Shown here one piece after another: positions 8,802 to 20,567 of a DNA stretch of 28,321 bases; position 1 is the stretch's first letter; every line of letters starts with the position of its first letter. Source of the DNA: Antrodiella citrinella (lineage: Eukaryota > Basidiomycota > Agaricomycetes > Polyporales > Steccherinaceae); contig SGPM01000347.1 of assembly GCA_004802725.1 (NCBI GenBank), positions 1-28,321 of the forward strand, read 5' to 3'. The notes beneath the pieces were generated by a model, which was not told the origin of the DNA, did no database searches, and saw nothing but the letters and a program-made list of their open reading frames with translations. The translations under genes and the position numbers were made by a program.

Positions 8802-11800
8802 TTACCCCTTGTTCAACGCTTGCAGCTGCACAAACTCTGCATAGCCTCCCTTCTTCTCCAACAACTCGTCGTGTGTTCCTGACTCGCTTACAACTCCGTC
8901 CTTAAAGAAGTATCTGTAGAATAGGCGTCAGTAATAGAACGGAATACATGAGTGAGTGTTCTCTAGACGTACATGCAGTCCGCGTTCTGGATGGTAGACA
9001 GCCGGTGTGCAATGGCGATAGTCGTGCGTCCCTTGGCAGCGAGGTCCAAGGCTTCTTGAACAATCTTCTCTGAGTTTGAGTCTAGAGCAGATGTCGCCTG
9101 AAGAGACGCCGTCAGTCAAAAACAGACATGAAGAGTGCATTCTGACGTACCTCGTCCAGTAGGAGGACCTTAGGGTTCCGCAACAATGCTCGAGCAATTG
9201 CAATTCGTTCTGCCAGGCACAAGGATAAGCCAAAGGCACGCACGTGTCTTAGAAATCGACGTACGCTTTTGGCCACCAGACAATTGGCTTCCCTTTCCGC
9301 CAACTTCTGTATCGAACCCGCTAAGGACCACGTATGTGAGTGACTGCACGGATCGAAGAACGAGCATGCGCTCACTTAGGTAACGAATTTATGAAATCGA
9401 GGATGTTGGCGTTCCGGCACGCATCTTCAATCTCTGTCTGCGTGACTTCAGAGGCGGGCTTAGTGGCTCCGAGCGAGATGTTAAAGCGAACGGTGCCCGA
9501 GTATAATGTCTGATGGAAGGTAATCGAGTCAGAAAGGTGACATAAGAAGAGTATCTGAACGCCATACCGGCTCCTGAGACACCAACGCTATGTGTTTGCG
9601 GTACTCGGTAACATTCAGATCAGTAACAGGATGGTCATCAATCTGGACAACGTTGAATGGTCGGCCTCAATGACAGGACATTACGAAGAAAGGGAACGAG
9701 GCAACGCACGTATACACTTCCGGCCAAAGGATCATAGAACCGCTCAATCAGCTGGATTGTCGTACTCTTTCCACAGCCACTCGCGCCGACCAGCGCGACA
9801 TATGTCCCCGGCTCTACCGTGAGGTTCAAACCACGAAGTACCGGGACACCAGGACGTGTAGGGTATCTGAAATGCACGTCTTCGAAGCGAATACGTCCGT
9901 GTATCTTGGAAGGTTCTGGGACGATCCCCTCCGTGGATTCGGAATCGATGAGGGGTACGGCGTCGATGAGGGTAAGGATATCAGAGGCGGCACCTCCAGC
10001 AGAGGACATGTCAGGGACGAAACGGAAGACGTTTCCGGCTTGTATGGCACCAAATGTCGTACTCTGTAACAGAACTGAGTGTATGCATAGACGGAAAGTG
10101 AAAGAAAACGTACCATCAAGGCCACGAAGAAATGGAAAGTCGTCACTTTCTCGCTCGATACCAGCCTAGAGCCGTACCAGAACACGAGCGCGATGATCCA
10201 GAAACTCATACTCTGACTCGCGGCATAGATCGTGTTGCTGGATATCGCCGTCTTGTTGGATCGCTTGAGAGGTTCATCCAGTGTCTCGCTGTAGATCCTG
10301 CAGCAGTCGTTTTCGCGCGTAAGAGAAGCGACAGTCCGGATGGCGGCAGCAGCTTCACAGGCAACATGGGCTGAATGTTCATGTGCCTTCTTGTTCATTT
10401 GATCTTTGAGAGTGACAACGCGCTACGCAAATATCACATGTCAGCAGTATAACTTGACCATGACAATATGAACTTACAAGACGAATGTATCCGGCTGACG
10501 CAAGTAAGGGCGTGCATGCGATACCGACGAGACCCAGACGCCAGGCAAAGATTGTGCCAATGATTGCGCCAGTCACAATGGTTGACAGTCCTTGAACGAT
10601 GCTGGAGGGAGCGTTCGTCAGCTTGAAAGCCTTGGACACAGTCACGGGCAGACATGGCACTTACGCTCCCAGAGTGATACCAGCGAGCCCATTGACTTTC
10701 TGTGGGTTCTCACTGAGGCCCGAAGTGAGCTGACCAGTCTGTGGGATTGGTAATGGTCAATATTACAGTCTCTGAACATTGGTCGAACAACATACGCTGT
10801 TCTCATCGACGTCAAAGTATTCCACTGTAGATAGGAGCGACGTGAGGTCAAAATTGCCTTGGACTAAAACTATGACGTACCATCCTGTCGCAGGATCGCA
10901 CGGAAACTCAATGATTTGAGCTTGGTGGTCAATTCAGCTGCAGACGCGCCAAACAGATAATTCTGAACGGCGATTGTGACAAGGGAAATCAGGGCAATGA
11001 TGAAGAGCCTGCACAAAACAAATGGGGTCAGAGATGTAGGTGAAACGCGCAGAACAGCGGGACTTACCAAAGCGCACTACGATCTCCGTCGTGTCGCCGT
11101 TGATGTCCGTCCAAATCACCGAGACTGGTGACACCCTTGCCGTAGACAATACCGAATGCAGGCCAGATAGCTCCAGTCACTAGAAAAAACCAGATGATCA
11201 GTAACTGAACGAAGCAAAGAAAGACAGTTTCGGCGTACTGATCGCTGCAGTTAAGCCGAGGAGGTACTGGTTGCGGCTGCTCGCATTGATCTTGCCCATG
11301 CGCATGAACAGGTAGGTCAAGCTATATTCCTTGTCCTTCCGGCGCTCACCCATATCCTTCGCTTGCTTCTCCGCCAGCTGAGCACTGGCCAATGAGCGTC
11401 CAGTGTTCTGTCGGCCAAGTGGAATTTCATCCGCAGCCTCCTTCTCGAGGTTGATTGATTCTCCGTCCTGAGACACTTTACCAGAAGAGACACCGGCGGC
11501 GTCATGGTCGCTGTTGTCACGAAGCTCTTGGGCGTGGACGAGACGTGCGTACAGACCGTTCGGCTTGGACAGCAGCTCAGTGTGCCTGCCGGACTCGAGC
11601 ACGACGCCATCACCCATGACGTGGATGCAGTCCGCGTGTTTGATCGTAGACAGACGATGCGCAATCGTGATCGTCGTGCGTCCTGAATTGGATGAGATCA
11701 TGGTACGATGAACGTGAATGAGGAACTTTACCTGCGGCAGCTTTGTCCAAAGCGTTCTGCACGACACCCTCACTCTGCGTATCCAGTGCACTTGTCGCCT

Positions 11801-14337
11801 CATCGAGAAGTAGAATCCGAGGGTCACTGACAATAGCTCGGGCGATGGCAATACGCTGTTTCTGACCGCCAGACAGCAGGAACCCACGTTCACCTACGAG
11901 AGTATCGTATCCAAGAGGCAGCTTGGTCACGAATCCGTCCGCGTTGGCCTTGATGCACGCCTCCTTAATGAGCTTGAACTTCTCGTCTTCTGAGAGATCC
12001 TCTGCCGGCGTGCCAATGAGTCCGTGTGCCACATTGCCTTTGATGGTGGTGGCGAACAGTGTTGGTTCTTGCGAGACAAGTCCGATCTGGCTCCGAAGCC
12101 ACTTGACATTGAGCTCTCTGAGGTCCACTCCGTCCAACTTGACGCTACCCTCCAACGTATCGTAGAACCGCTCCACGAGACCGACAATGGTTGATTTGCC
12201 AGACCCGCTTGCGCCGACCAAAGCGACCTGCTTGCCTGCGGGGAACGATAGGGTGAGATTCTTGAGGATGGGGACGGCCGGACGGGATGGATAACTGAAC
12301 GATACATCCGTAAACGTTATCTCTCCCTTGCACGTTGAGGGCTGAATGCCTTCAGACGACCACGAGTCGATCACGGGCACGCGGTCAATAGTCTCGTACA
12401 ACTTCGCCGCTGCACTACAGGCTTGAGTAATGGCTGCAAGAGAAAGTCAGCGGATGACCATGAAACCCATGAAATAAGCCGTACATTGCATCTCAGGGCC
12501 CATGAGCGCCAGCGAGAACGACCCGATCAACACAGCCAGGAAGACATTGATCACGATTCCGGGAGTCGCTATAAACAACGTTAGCGGTGGCCGAAGTACG
12601 ACGGCTCGAGTGCTCACCTTCGTTGTGGTCAATAAGCGTGGTACCGAAGCTGAAAGCTGCACCGAGTGTCAGTTACATGGACTATCAAAGAAACACGACA
12701 CGTACCAAGCCCGTACGCAGCGTAGATGACGAAGAAGAACACCGCGAGTCCAGCTCCGTGCCACGCAGCGGACTTCAAATCGGCCGTTCGCGCCTTGTAG
12801 ATGTGAGTATCGTACAGGTCGCTCAAGATGGTTTGGGTCCCGAATGCCTTTGCAGTGCGCACAGTCGAGATGACTTCTTCCGCGAGCGTGCCCGAATCAG
12901 CACCGTGCTTCAGTGATTGCCTGACAAGACATCAGTGGCAGATACATAGATGTGACAACGGACTTCTTACTGCATGTATACGCCAGCGAAGCGGTTCATC
13001 AGCCGTCCGGTAATGACGATGCACGGCATGATGGACGTCAATGCCAACGCGAGCCTCCAAGAACGAATGTAGCCGATGAGGAAACCGGTCAAAAAGGCAG
13101 CCGCGAATGTAACCACCAACGCGACCTTTTCGGAAATGCCTTGTTGCACCAAATCTGAAGAGGCATGTCAGTAGCCACACGATCATTCAGAGGAAATGAA
13201 ACGCACGGGTATCGGTCTGAATACGCGTTGTAACCTCGCCAGCACCGACAGTATCGAAAAAGGCAATGTCCTGACGCAGGACAGCTTCTAGGTATCTCTC
13301 ACGGAGACGCTTGGCACCTACTTCACCCGTGTATACCCATGTCATCATATAGACCCATGTACATACGAACATGCCCAGTCCTTTCCGACGCACAAGGTGA
13401 GCTTTTTTGCAAAACGAAGGACAACGAAAACGTACCGATGTAAACCAAATAAGACGCGTCCAACGCTGCCGTGGATCTGAAGTGCGCCGCAGTGACGCCT
13501 AGATCCGCCTCTGCTTGTGGCGTGGGATTCTGGCGTACGGACGAAACGGCCTGCTGAAATGTGATGAAGTCTTGGACGAGTTTGCCGAAAATGAGACTCA
13601 TGGAGGGCTGCAGAGTACCGTCAGTCGGATGGAAGAATGCAAGAACGAGCAAATGAGACAGACCTGAGCTGCTCCTGCTCCCGCAGCAGCAAACAACCCG
13701 ATAATGTCAAGAGCAATCTCTCGTCTGGTTGAAAATCTGAAAATTTCTGTGTCAACAAGACGAAAGGGAACGTAGAGGAAAGGGAACAAAAGACGGAAAA
13801 CCTCGACCAACTTCCCAGCTATAGCGCCGGACTTCCAAAGCGAAAGTTCGTCTTGCAAGTCCGTCGTTAACAATCTCCTAAGATCTACGACAACAAGAAT
13901 TGCGCTTCGTCCGTTCGTCATCCCGTGCTCGCAAATGTGGCACAGAAAATGAGCTGCGCTTGTAGCGAATTGATTGCTTAGCTGCACGATATGTAAATGC
14001 AAACATTTGCGGCTCGGATTGACGCAAGTATACCACTTCGGGACGAGTATTGCAATGTATGAGATGACTGGAAATACTGGAACGAAAGTAAAGTACGAAA
14101 AGATTCGGGCCAAGATAGTCCTCGTTTCCGATACGACTTGGAGACATACCTAAAGAGCTGAAAGAACGATGCGGCCTCAGGACCTTTCGGCGGGACGACG
14201 ACCTGCTTGTCGCGCTTTCCAAAGCATAGAAAGCTCCGGCCATGTTGCGGTTGCTCCGAGTCGTTGTCATGAACGTGTTTTTCATCGTGGCTGCTGTCTT
14301 TCAGCGTTGACGACGGACGCGACGGCTGCGACGCCAT
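8802..14337 (-). CDS. Full-length ABC-B (MDR/P-glycoprotein-type) transporter
   Basis: Twenty-three exons, spliced in continuous phase, give 1321 residues, the normal size for a fungal full transporter (TMD1-NBD1-TMD2-NBD2). Exons from the start: 14150-14337, 13664-13736, 13436-13607, 13207-13380, 12971-13154, 12706-12920, 12618-12656, 12485-12568, 11732-12433, 11239-11682, 11068-11179, 10881-11008, 10796-10824, 10665-10738, 10478-10601, 10114-10422, 9710-10063, 9568-9642, 9376-9509, 9265-9320, 9151-9209, 8973-9097, 8802-8913. NBD1 has Walker [10 protein letters not shown] (about 450-458), LSGGQ (563-567), Walker B ILLLDE and the IAHRLST H-loop. NBD2 has Walker [10 protein letters not shown] (about 1110-1118), LSGGQ (1218-1222), VLLLDE and its H-loop. 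All catalytic motifs are intact, so both sites should hydrolyse ATP. Family knowledge: such proteins sit in the plasma or vacuolar membrane and export lipophilic drugs, lipids or peptides; the substrate here is unknown. The first intron (413 bases) is far longer than the rest. A TATA box lies 70 bases upstream. Confidence 0.93.
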
Positions 14338-14406
14338 GTTGAAATCAGTGGCAATCGGTGAGAATGGGCTAGAAAGTGGCGAAGACCCATTTCTGCAAGC
14401 CGTGAG

Positions 14407-14416
14407 CCTTTTTATA
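14407..14416 (-). promoter_or_regulatory. TATA box of the ABC-B transporter gene
   Basis: The minus strand reads TATAAAAAGG, ending about 70 bases before the ATG at 14337. Sequence and spacing fit a core promoter. A second TATAAAG occurs nearby on the + strand (about 14453-14460) but has no gene downstream of it. Confidence 0.55.
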
Positions 14417-14460
14417 CGCCCAACTGAGATGGATGATTGAACGAACGAGCGGCTATAAAG

Positions 14461-15352
14461 CGGCTACTCGCCTGACGCAAGTCCGGCCGAGGTCGGCAGG
14501 AGGGATTTCCGTGAATGACCAATTGCTTATCGCGTAAGCAGCACAACACTTACGAAACTCCATATTCTTTTGAAGACGTTGACACGAGACACGTCAAGGA
14601 AGCCGACCGCAAGATATTCCTTTGCATGCCTGACATCGTCTGAGATGAAAGTGAAGTGCAAGTTATTCGATGTTCGACGACAGTACTTACTCTTTGTTCG
14701 TTTTGTTTCTGATGTATCACCGCGGCAGCCGTCAAGCTTTCAAGTTTGACCGAGTCGAGTCGAGTCATCCTCGGAAATTGTCCCGGTCTTGAAGCGTTCA
14801 TCAGACACAATGTCGCCAGTGTGGCCAGTCTTGACTCAGAACCCGTATCCTCGCAGCATATGCAGTCCGAGTATCCAAGTTGCCAGCGGCCAGCGCATCT
14901 TGGGTGTAACTTTGTCGGCCCGACGATTCGGTCTCCGGCCGAACCAGCCACAGCCCCGCCCGGCGCATGGCACTGATGATGGCAGGACTTTACGCCGCCG
15001 CAGGAGCGTGGTAACTGGTTCAAGTTCGCCTGCCAGTGGGTGGCGCGTGTTAGAGTCATCGCGGGAGGTACACGCTCACTTTTTTGTCTTCATCGTTTGT
15101 TGTCGGTACCTACATGGTTCAGCGGCGACCGATGGTCTCTGTACTGATCGATCGGATTTGGAGGTTTACCAATAGCTATCAGTTGCGCTTTATTGTGTAG
15201 TTTAGAAATGTGTTACTTATGATCAAAAAGATGAATTCACGTCAAATCGTGCTTTAAGTTTAACTCATTGTCAAATCCGGTTTGAATCTATGTTATACTC
15301 TCGATCTTTAACACCTGGTTGACGCGAACTTCTAGTTGCTGCTCGTATCTCT
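14461..15352. other. Intergenic stretch upstream of the ABC gene
   Basis: A CCAAT motif (+ strand) occurs at about 14518-14522. On the minus strand a 169-codon ATG frame runs 15059-14550. It contains a good intron (GTAAGT...CTCAG at about 14690-14635), but its translation has no recognisable domain and other frames are equally open, so no gene is called. From 15180 to 15352 the DNA is AT-rich and featureless. Confidence 0.4.
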
Positions 15353-15355
15353 CTA

Positions 15356-16166
15356 GGCTCAGATCAAGTCCCTCACACGGAACGTGAGAGGGGCTTGTCG
15401 CAAAGTAGGGTCTTTACTAGGGACATGTTTTGATACAAATTTGATAGTACTTGATTGTAATGACATAAGAAATCAAGCTTATNCTAGTCTACGCAGATTT
15501 TGTTATCGAGTTAAGTATCCGGCGCGCACTCTCAAGGAGTAAGTGGTCAATTTCACGCAATAAAAGATGTGTATACAGTGTTGTCAATTAAGGGACCATG
15601 ATATAGAGTACAGAGTATATATGAAGGTGTGGTGTCGAACATGCTGCGCATGCACGGTACCAGACTAACCAGCACACATACTCGAATCCGACTGCGACCC
15701 GTTGGGTCGCCCTGGGTCCTTGTTCGACGGACCTCTGCGTGTGTAATGAGAGTCACAGCCTGCAGCTGAGTGAGCATTGCGCGGTAATCCACTGGCACAA
15801 GCCCAAGGAAGGCATTGTGACAGTGCTGGCCAGTAAATCCTGGATTCAAGTTCCTAGGTGTCGACGACATCGAGAGCTGGGCTGATGGTTATGAACAAGA
15901 CGGACCGCATCAGAGTATGTCAGGGTGATGGTGTCCATGTTAGATTGTGGTGTCTTGACGGAAGGGAATGAATGAGAACGAGGCGCCATGCAGCCAGACG
16001 TGCAGGACACGATTAGTAACATGAGATATTACAAGTAAGAAAGGCGTTTGTATGGAGATAAGAAACCAATTGTATTTGATTTTGTATCAAAACATGTGTC
16101 TATTAAAATCCCTACTTTGCGACAAGACCCTCCACGGCTGCGCGGGTGGAGGGTTTTGGTATGAGA
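15356..16166 (-). mobile_element. TIR/hairpin element copy 3 (811 bp), inverted relative to copy 2
   Basis: Flanked by CTA at 15353-15355 and 16167-16169, the same TAG duplication seen at copies 1 and 2 read from the other strand. GGCTCAGATC lies at the left and TATGAGA at the right, with both subterminal hairpins and both CTTGTCGCAAAGTAGGG motifs present. Compared with copy 2 it lacks 164 bases: CTCAGCTG joins directly to CAGGCTG, with CTG shared at the deletion ends. It has about 23 extra bases near 15985-16008. The deletion fuses two frames into a 105-codon ORF (15870-15553). The assembly has one ambiguous base (N) at 15483 where copy 2 has C. No transposase is visible. Confidence 0.82.
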
Positions 16167-16169
16167 CTA

Positions 16170-17395
16170 CGTATCTCTCCTGGTTTGACTTCAGCTCATG
16201 TCCTTATCCCATCGATATCAGCGGGCCTCGAAAAATTTAGTCAGCTGACGACGGCCAGCTCTTAAGACTACAGGCAGCGTTGACCGTCTGTGACTCTGTG
16301 GACTTCAACTTTTTTTACTCCTTCCCACTAGCCGTGGTGTAGTGACAGGATGCTCCCTCCTTCTCAAGTTCCTCAAATCGGCGATGGTTTCGGTCTCATA
16401 ACGCTCCGTGGTCATGTTGCCGAAACGAGGATGTCGAGATAACCGTCTGTACACAAGTTCCAACGAGTAGCTCTGTTGGACATACAACTTGGTGCCGTTG
16501 GAAACTCTGCGTGCGCGACGCGCGTCTATGCTTCTCTTTTTCTGTCGTGTTTCTTGGCGAGTCTGCGAGTTCTGCCATAGAGTGACATTCACTCAGGCCG
16601 CAGGTATGTTCAAGTTGAGAATATTGTCTTGCTTCCGCTGACCTCATTGCTACGGACTTAGGCTTCTCAGGCGACACGTCACGTCGCGACACCCCCCGCT
16701 GCACCTGCCGAGTAGTAATTCAGAGGTATGTCTGCGCCCACGACGTTGAACGAGTAATCCCTGACAAGTTCGTGATTTACCAGCGTGTTCAAATGACTCG
16801 TTGCTACCCTTTCAACGTCTGCGCAACCCCGGTTGCGAGCATGTCGCCCGCGGCACGCGTCGCACGCACTTTTTACGCCGACTTTTCCAGCCATGGGATC
16901 CCTCGGTCATGCTATACTACTCTCACTTGTGCCGTACGTATAGTAGTACTGTATCTATGAATCCGTGGATTTCCTGCTGCAATTATACTTCCATTCTGAG
17001 TACCCTGCCCCGAACCTGCAGCAGCTGGGGACGCCACAGGTGCCGTGCTTTGTCGGCCGTAGCCGACTTTACGCTCATCTCAAATAGATTTAACCTGAAC
17101 TCACGATTTGAACATTTGTGCCTATCACAGCCCACACATTTACAACACACACTTAAAGGAGTATGAATCTCCGTCAATGAGTGCAAATTTTTAGATCATC
17201 TTAATAGCGTGACCTGGCTGTGTACTTCAAATAGCAAGTGCCATGAACCGAGAAGAAAGCAGATAAAGGAGGTGTTACTAACACGACTCGGAGTGGCACA
17301 AGACGTCAGGACATGCCTGATAGTGACAGTCTAGACACGCTGCAGCATAGTACTGACAACGAGATCGGCGTGAGGTACGTCCCTTAGGATGAAAA
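16170..17395. other. Intergenic stretch with only weak ORFs
   Basis: A minus-strand ATG frame (16894-16679, 71 codons, beginning MAGKVGVKSACDACRGRH) is followed by another open stretch to about 16396, but no splice connects them convincingly and the Cys spacing does not fit a Zn(2)-Cys(6) motif. On the + strand similar short frames exist. Nothing firm is called. Confidence 0.4.
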
Positions 17396-18846
17396 TTATA
17401 TGGACTTCTCAGAGACCTCTTCGGAAATGGTCTTCTCCTGCTGCTTCGCCCAAGGACCATGACCCAAGAGCCAACCTGGGTGGAAGATATTGATGCAATA
17501 GAAAGCAAGAGTGATCATACCGCCATCAAGTACGTCTGTGCAAACGTCAGTCGTGAGACAACATCCTATGAATATTGTGACATACTGAAGTATACTTGTG
17601 TGGCGATAATACGACCGGTCCAGCCGTCTGACAGCTCCTAGAGACGATCCCATCAGCAAACAAAGCGCGACGAGATCAGTGGATGAACGCACGATAGTAC
17701 GGTAGACGGATCTGTAAGACGAAATGATATCAGTAATGTGATCGTTTGGCCAAACGCGAGAAAACTCTCACCGAATAAAGATGACGGTGCTGCTGAACGC
17801 AAGCCCAGCCAATAACATCTTGATCTTCGGGGTCAAGACGTGTGACTCGAACTTCGATACATCCATCTTGCGGATAGGACGATCCCAAAGATATCGCACA
17901 ATAAACTCGACCGCGAGGATCATGTAGACACTGATGCACGCTGTGGAAATATGAGCCTCTTGTAACAATGAGGTGTCCGGGAACGACTTACCCAGCTGGA
18001 AGACGATACCTCCCAACATAATGCGTCCTCCCTGTGAATGTAGTCGGATTAGTACTGCAACGAGGATTCAAGCAAATGGACGTACGGCATTGGCGTCGGT
18101 GTGATTCTTTGCGGCGGTGGCTGCTTTAGCACCACCTACAGCTTGGACGACGAGTGAGATCACATCCTAGATAGGCAAATGTCAGGATGGTAGTTTTGAT
18201 TGGAATAAAACAGTACGTACCGCTGATACGAACAGAATAGAATCTATAGAGAAAGACGGGTCAGCTTTTGAAGGAGCTGACACAACCGCCTGGACTTACA
18301 CCACATAGGACTCAAACGACTGTATTTATGACCCAGACGACGAATCATCTCGCCCAGAATGATGAAATTCGCTGCAATCAGGGGTGTGGGCGCGATAATG
18401 GTGGTCACAATCCTGCAAACGGTGCTGAGTCATCGTCTCACCAGCAATGAAATGAGGAGACCTACTGCATGAGAAAAGGATCCAATAAATCCGGATTCTT
18501 GCTAGACCACAATCTACCGCCCCATCCAATGATCTCCGTCAAACCAGCAACGCAAACTGTGGGAAGCAAGAACCACAGTCGAGAGTACCACGCTTGTCCG
18601 ATATGGAGGACTAGTCATAACGCCGTTAATTGCATATATGGATCATCTCGCTGCATCATTGCAATCACCAGTGGTCAACGCGAACAACGCTACGAACAGT
18701 GCGCAAACCCATTCGGTCGGCACATATCCGTATGGGTTGAAATCATCGGCTTGAGCAGAGAGACCTTAGAGAGCATGCCATCAAAACCGCCGGAACAGAA
18801 TGTGAGAGGAGAGCTTACCGGAAGTGGAGTTGGAAATGTCAGACAT
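17396..18846 (-). CDS. RTA1-family seven-helix membrane protein (lipid-translocating exporter-like)
   Basis: Eleven exons in continuous phase give 301 residues: 18819-18846, 18669-18764, 18466-18610, 18300-18412, 18221-18243, 18086-18166, 17992-18031, 17772-17940, 17693-17711, 17586-17637, 17396-17535. Landmarks of the RTA1 family appear in order: YGYVPTEW near the N-terminus, LTEIIGWGGRLW, IAPTPLIAANFIILG, YSRLSPMWY, DVISLVVQAVGGAKAATA, the RIMLGGIVFQL segment, SVYRTIELSDGW across two junctions, and LDGGMITLAFY then HPGWLL at the end. Length and seven hydrophobic segments fit the family. Family knowledge: yeast relatives (RSB1, RTA1, RTM1) act in the plasma membrane in sphingoid-base tolerance and resistance to toxic compounds; the substrate here is unknown. 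One exon is only 19 bases long and another 23. A truncated paralogue lies at 8205-8555. Confidence 0.9.
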
Positions 18847-20567
18847 GTCGTCACAATATGGAGTAGTACTTAGCGGTCGTTCGGAGGTGGGCTATGCGAG
18901 AGAGGGAGGGGTTGCTTGCTCGTTCTATGGCTCGAACATGCTTGCTTTTGAGGTCAAGGGATGTAAGAGCCACGCTGTAGAAGTACTAGTAATTCACACG
19001 GAAGTGCCTCGATTCATCAGCAAGTTTACATGAGCGAGATTGCAGTTTTCCTGGGCGTACGTGTGGCGCCCCTGCTCAGTTCGATAAATTGCAATGATCA
19101 ATTTCAAGGACCGCGCGCCGTGCCGTCATTGCGGAGGTATATTGGTGGTATGCTGTATTCTGCTCAGAATCTGCTGTCTCCGATGACAACCAGTGGAGTT
19201 ACCGAGAGCGCACGTAAAGTATCGCATTTACTTGCTATGTCTCGCCCTGTGGCAAATATATTACATCTCACTTCACTGCATGATAAAGAAAGCGAACCTC
19301 GATTGCGGTGCTTTTCCTCCATGAATAAGTTGAGGTCTCGTCCATGCAGATATCCGGATCCGAGACGGCCAAGTTCAGTGACGGTAAGTAGATACTAGAG
19401 ATGCCAGCGCTCAGTACGATTGTAATCGATGATGGGCGCTCCGAGCCCGAATGGAGACTTTGGTACTCCTATAGCACCAAGATTTACTCATAGCTATAGC
19501 CTATGGACAATATGAATCTTAGTGTTGTTATAGCACTTACCTAGATGTACTTATAGCCTATGGACAACATGAATCAGATTAGTGTTGTTACGGCTACGGC
19601 TTGAAGCCGCCAAGCCGAGCCTCTTGCAGGGGGTCTGACGGCTCGGCAGCCTCGGACCGATTTTCAGCATTGCTTCTGCGCGAGCGGCGACACCACTTTC
19701 AACTCCTGGATGCCAAGGCTGCGGCTCTCACACTCGGATCGAGCACGGCAACTCGCGATCGCGACTCGAGTTATCTCAGAGTACTAGTATATCCGTGCGT
19801 ATCCGTAACGTCAATGTCGCATTGTGAACCCATGAGAGTTTCATGGTGAGATTATGGCTCTGATGACGTGTTGGAATTGGGCGTAGTAAGAACGAATGCA
19901 GGCCAAGAGCTTGAGACGGATGTGATGAGCAGAAGACTCTGAAGGCCACACAAGCATAGATTGAAACTTACGGCGTTGGCATTCATCAGAGTCTGAGTAA
20001 CACTGTCAACGAACTAATACATATTCCTCACCAGGACTGCGAGGCATATTACAGAGAGGTGCTGCCTGACCCGACTACGCAGTCTACGCCCCACCACGCC
20101 TCGTTCAGACCTCACACGCACACGCACAATGTGTCCCATTGTTGTCATTGAGGCAACATCAACCAGGTCCATGGCAAGGGAGTGCGCCTTAGCAGATAGG
20201 GAGACGTTCGAAAGTCTTTGGATATCGTACTACAAGGACGTCTCCGAGTCTGCAACGCAACAGATCAGCACCGTCAGTCAAGGATAGCATGTATGGACTG
20301 ACCTCAATATCGAACGGCTGTCCCCTGTATGGAAGTCAGCGGCGAAACCACCATGGACTGTACGCTTTGTTACGGAGACCATCTGTGGTACGCTCAGTTA
20401 CTTCCTCACTGCGGCTGTCACCGCTCGAGTTATCACTCACTCTCTTCCGAGTCATCACCCCATTACTCGATACGCTCCTTTTGCAGTTGCGCTTCCTCGA
20501 GCACCTGTTGTCTCCTTTCACGCACGATTCACTTGCCAGCACGAACATGATGTAAAGACTATGACAC
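18847..20567. other. Long stretch without a supportable gene
   Basis: Forward ATG frames of 70-120 codons (for example 19030-19398) show no domain or splice support. At 19495-19534 and 19552-19594 a roughly 40-base unit (TATAGCCTATGGACAA...TTAGTGTTGTTA) occurs twice. The next 250 bases are GC-rich with small inverted repeats (CCGAGCC / GGCTCGG at about 19614-19655), which look like worn transposon sequence. Bases 19900-20290 hold possible minus-strand exons (for example a frame starting MDLVDVASMTTMGH near 20170) but no recognisable family. Confidence 0.4.
19495..19594 (+). repeat. Two-copy direct repeat of about 40 bp
   Basis: TATAGCCTATGGACAATATG (19495 onward) and TATAGCCTATGGACAACATG (19552 onward) are each followed by GAATC and TTAGTGTTGTTA. 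The copies differ by a few bases and are spaced 57 bases apart. Confidence 0.7.

Noticed and set aside
14550..15059. 169-codon ATG frame on the minus strand upstream of the ABC gene
   Set aside because: Contains what looks like a real intron signal, but neither the unspliced nor spliced translations show a family, and other frames are equally open; insufficient to call a gene.
15483..15483. Ambiguous base N in element copy 3
   Set aside because: Copy 2 has C at the same place; it is an assembly ambiguity, not a biological feature.
16396..16894. Minus-strand frames with CDACRGRH suggesting a zinc cluster
   Set aside because: The Cys spacing does not fit Zn(2)-Cys(6) or other zinc motifs, and no splice joins the two frames.
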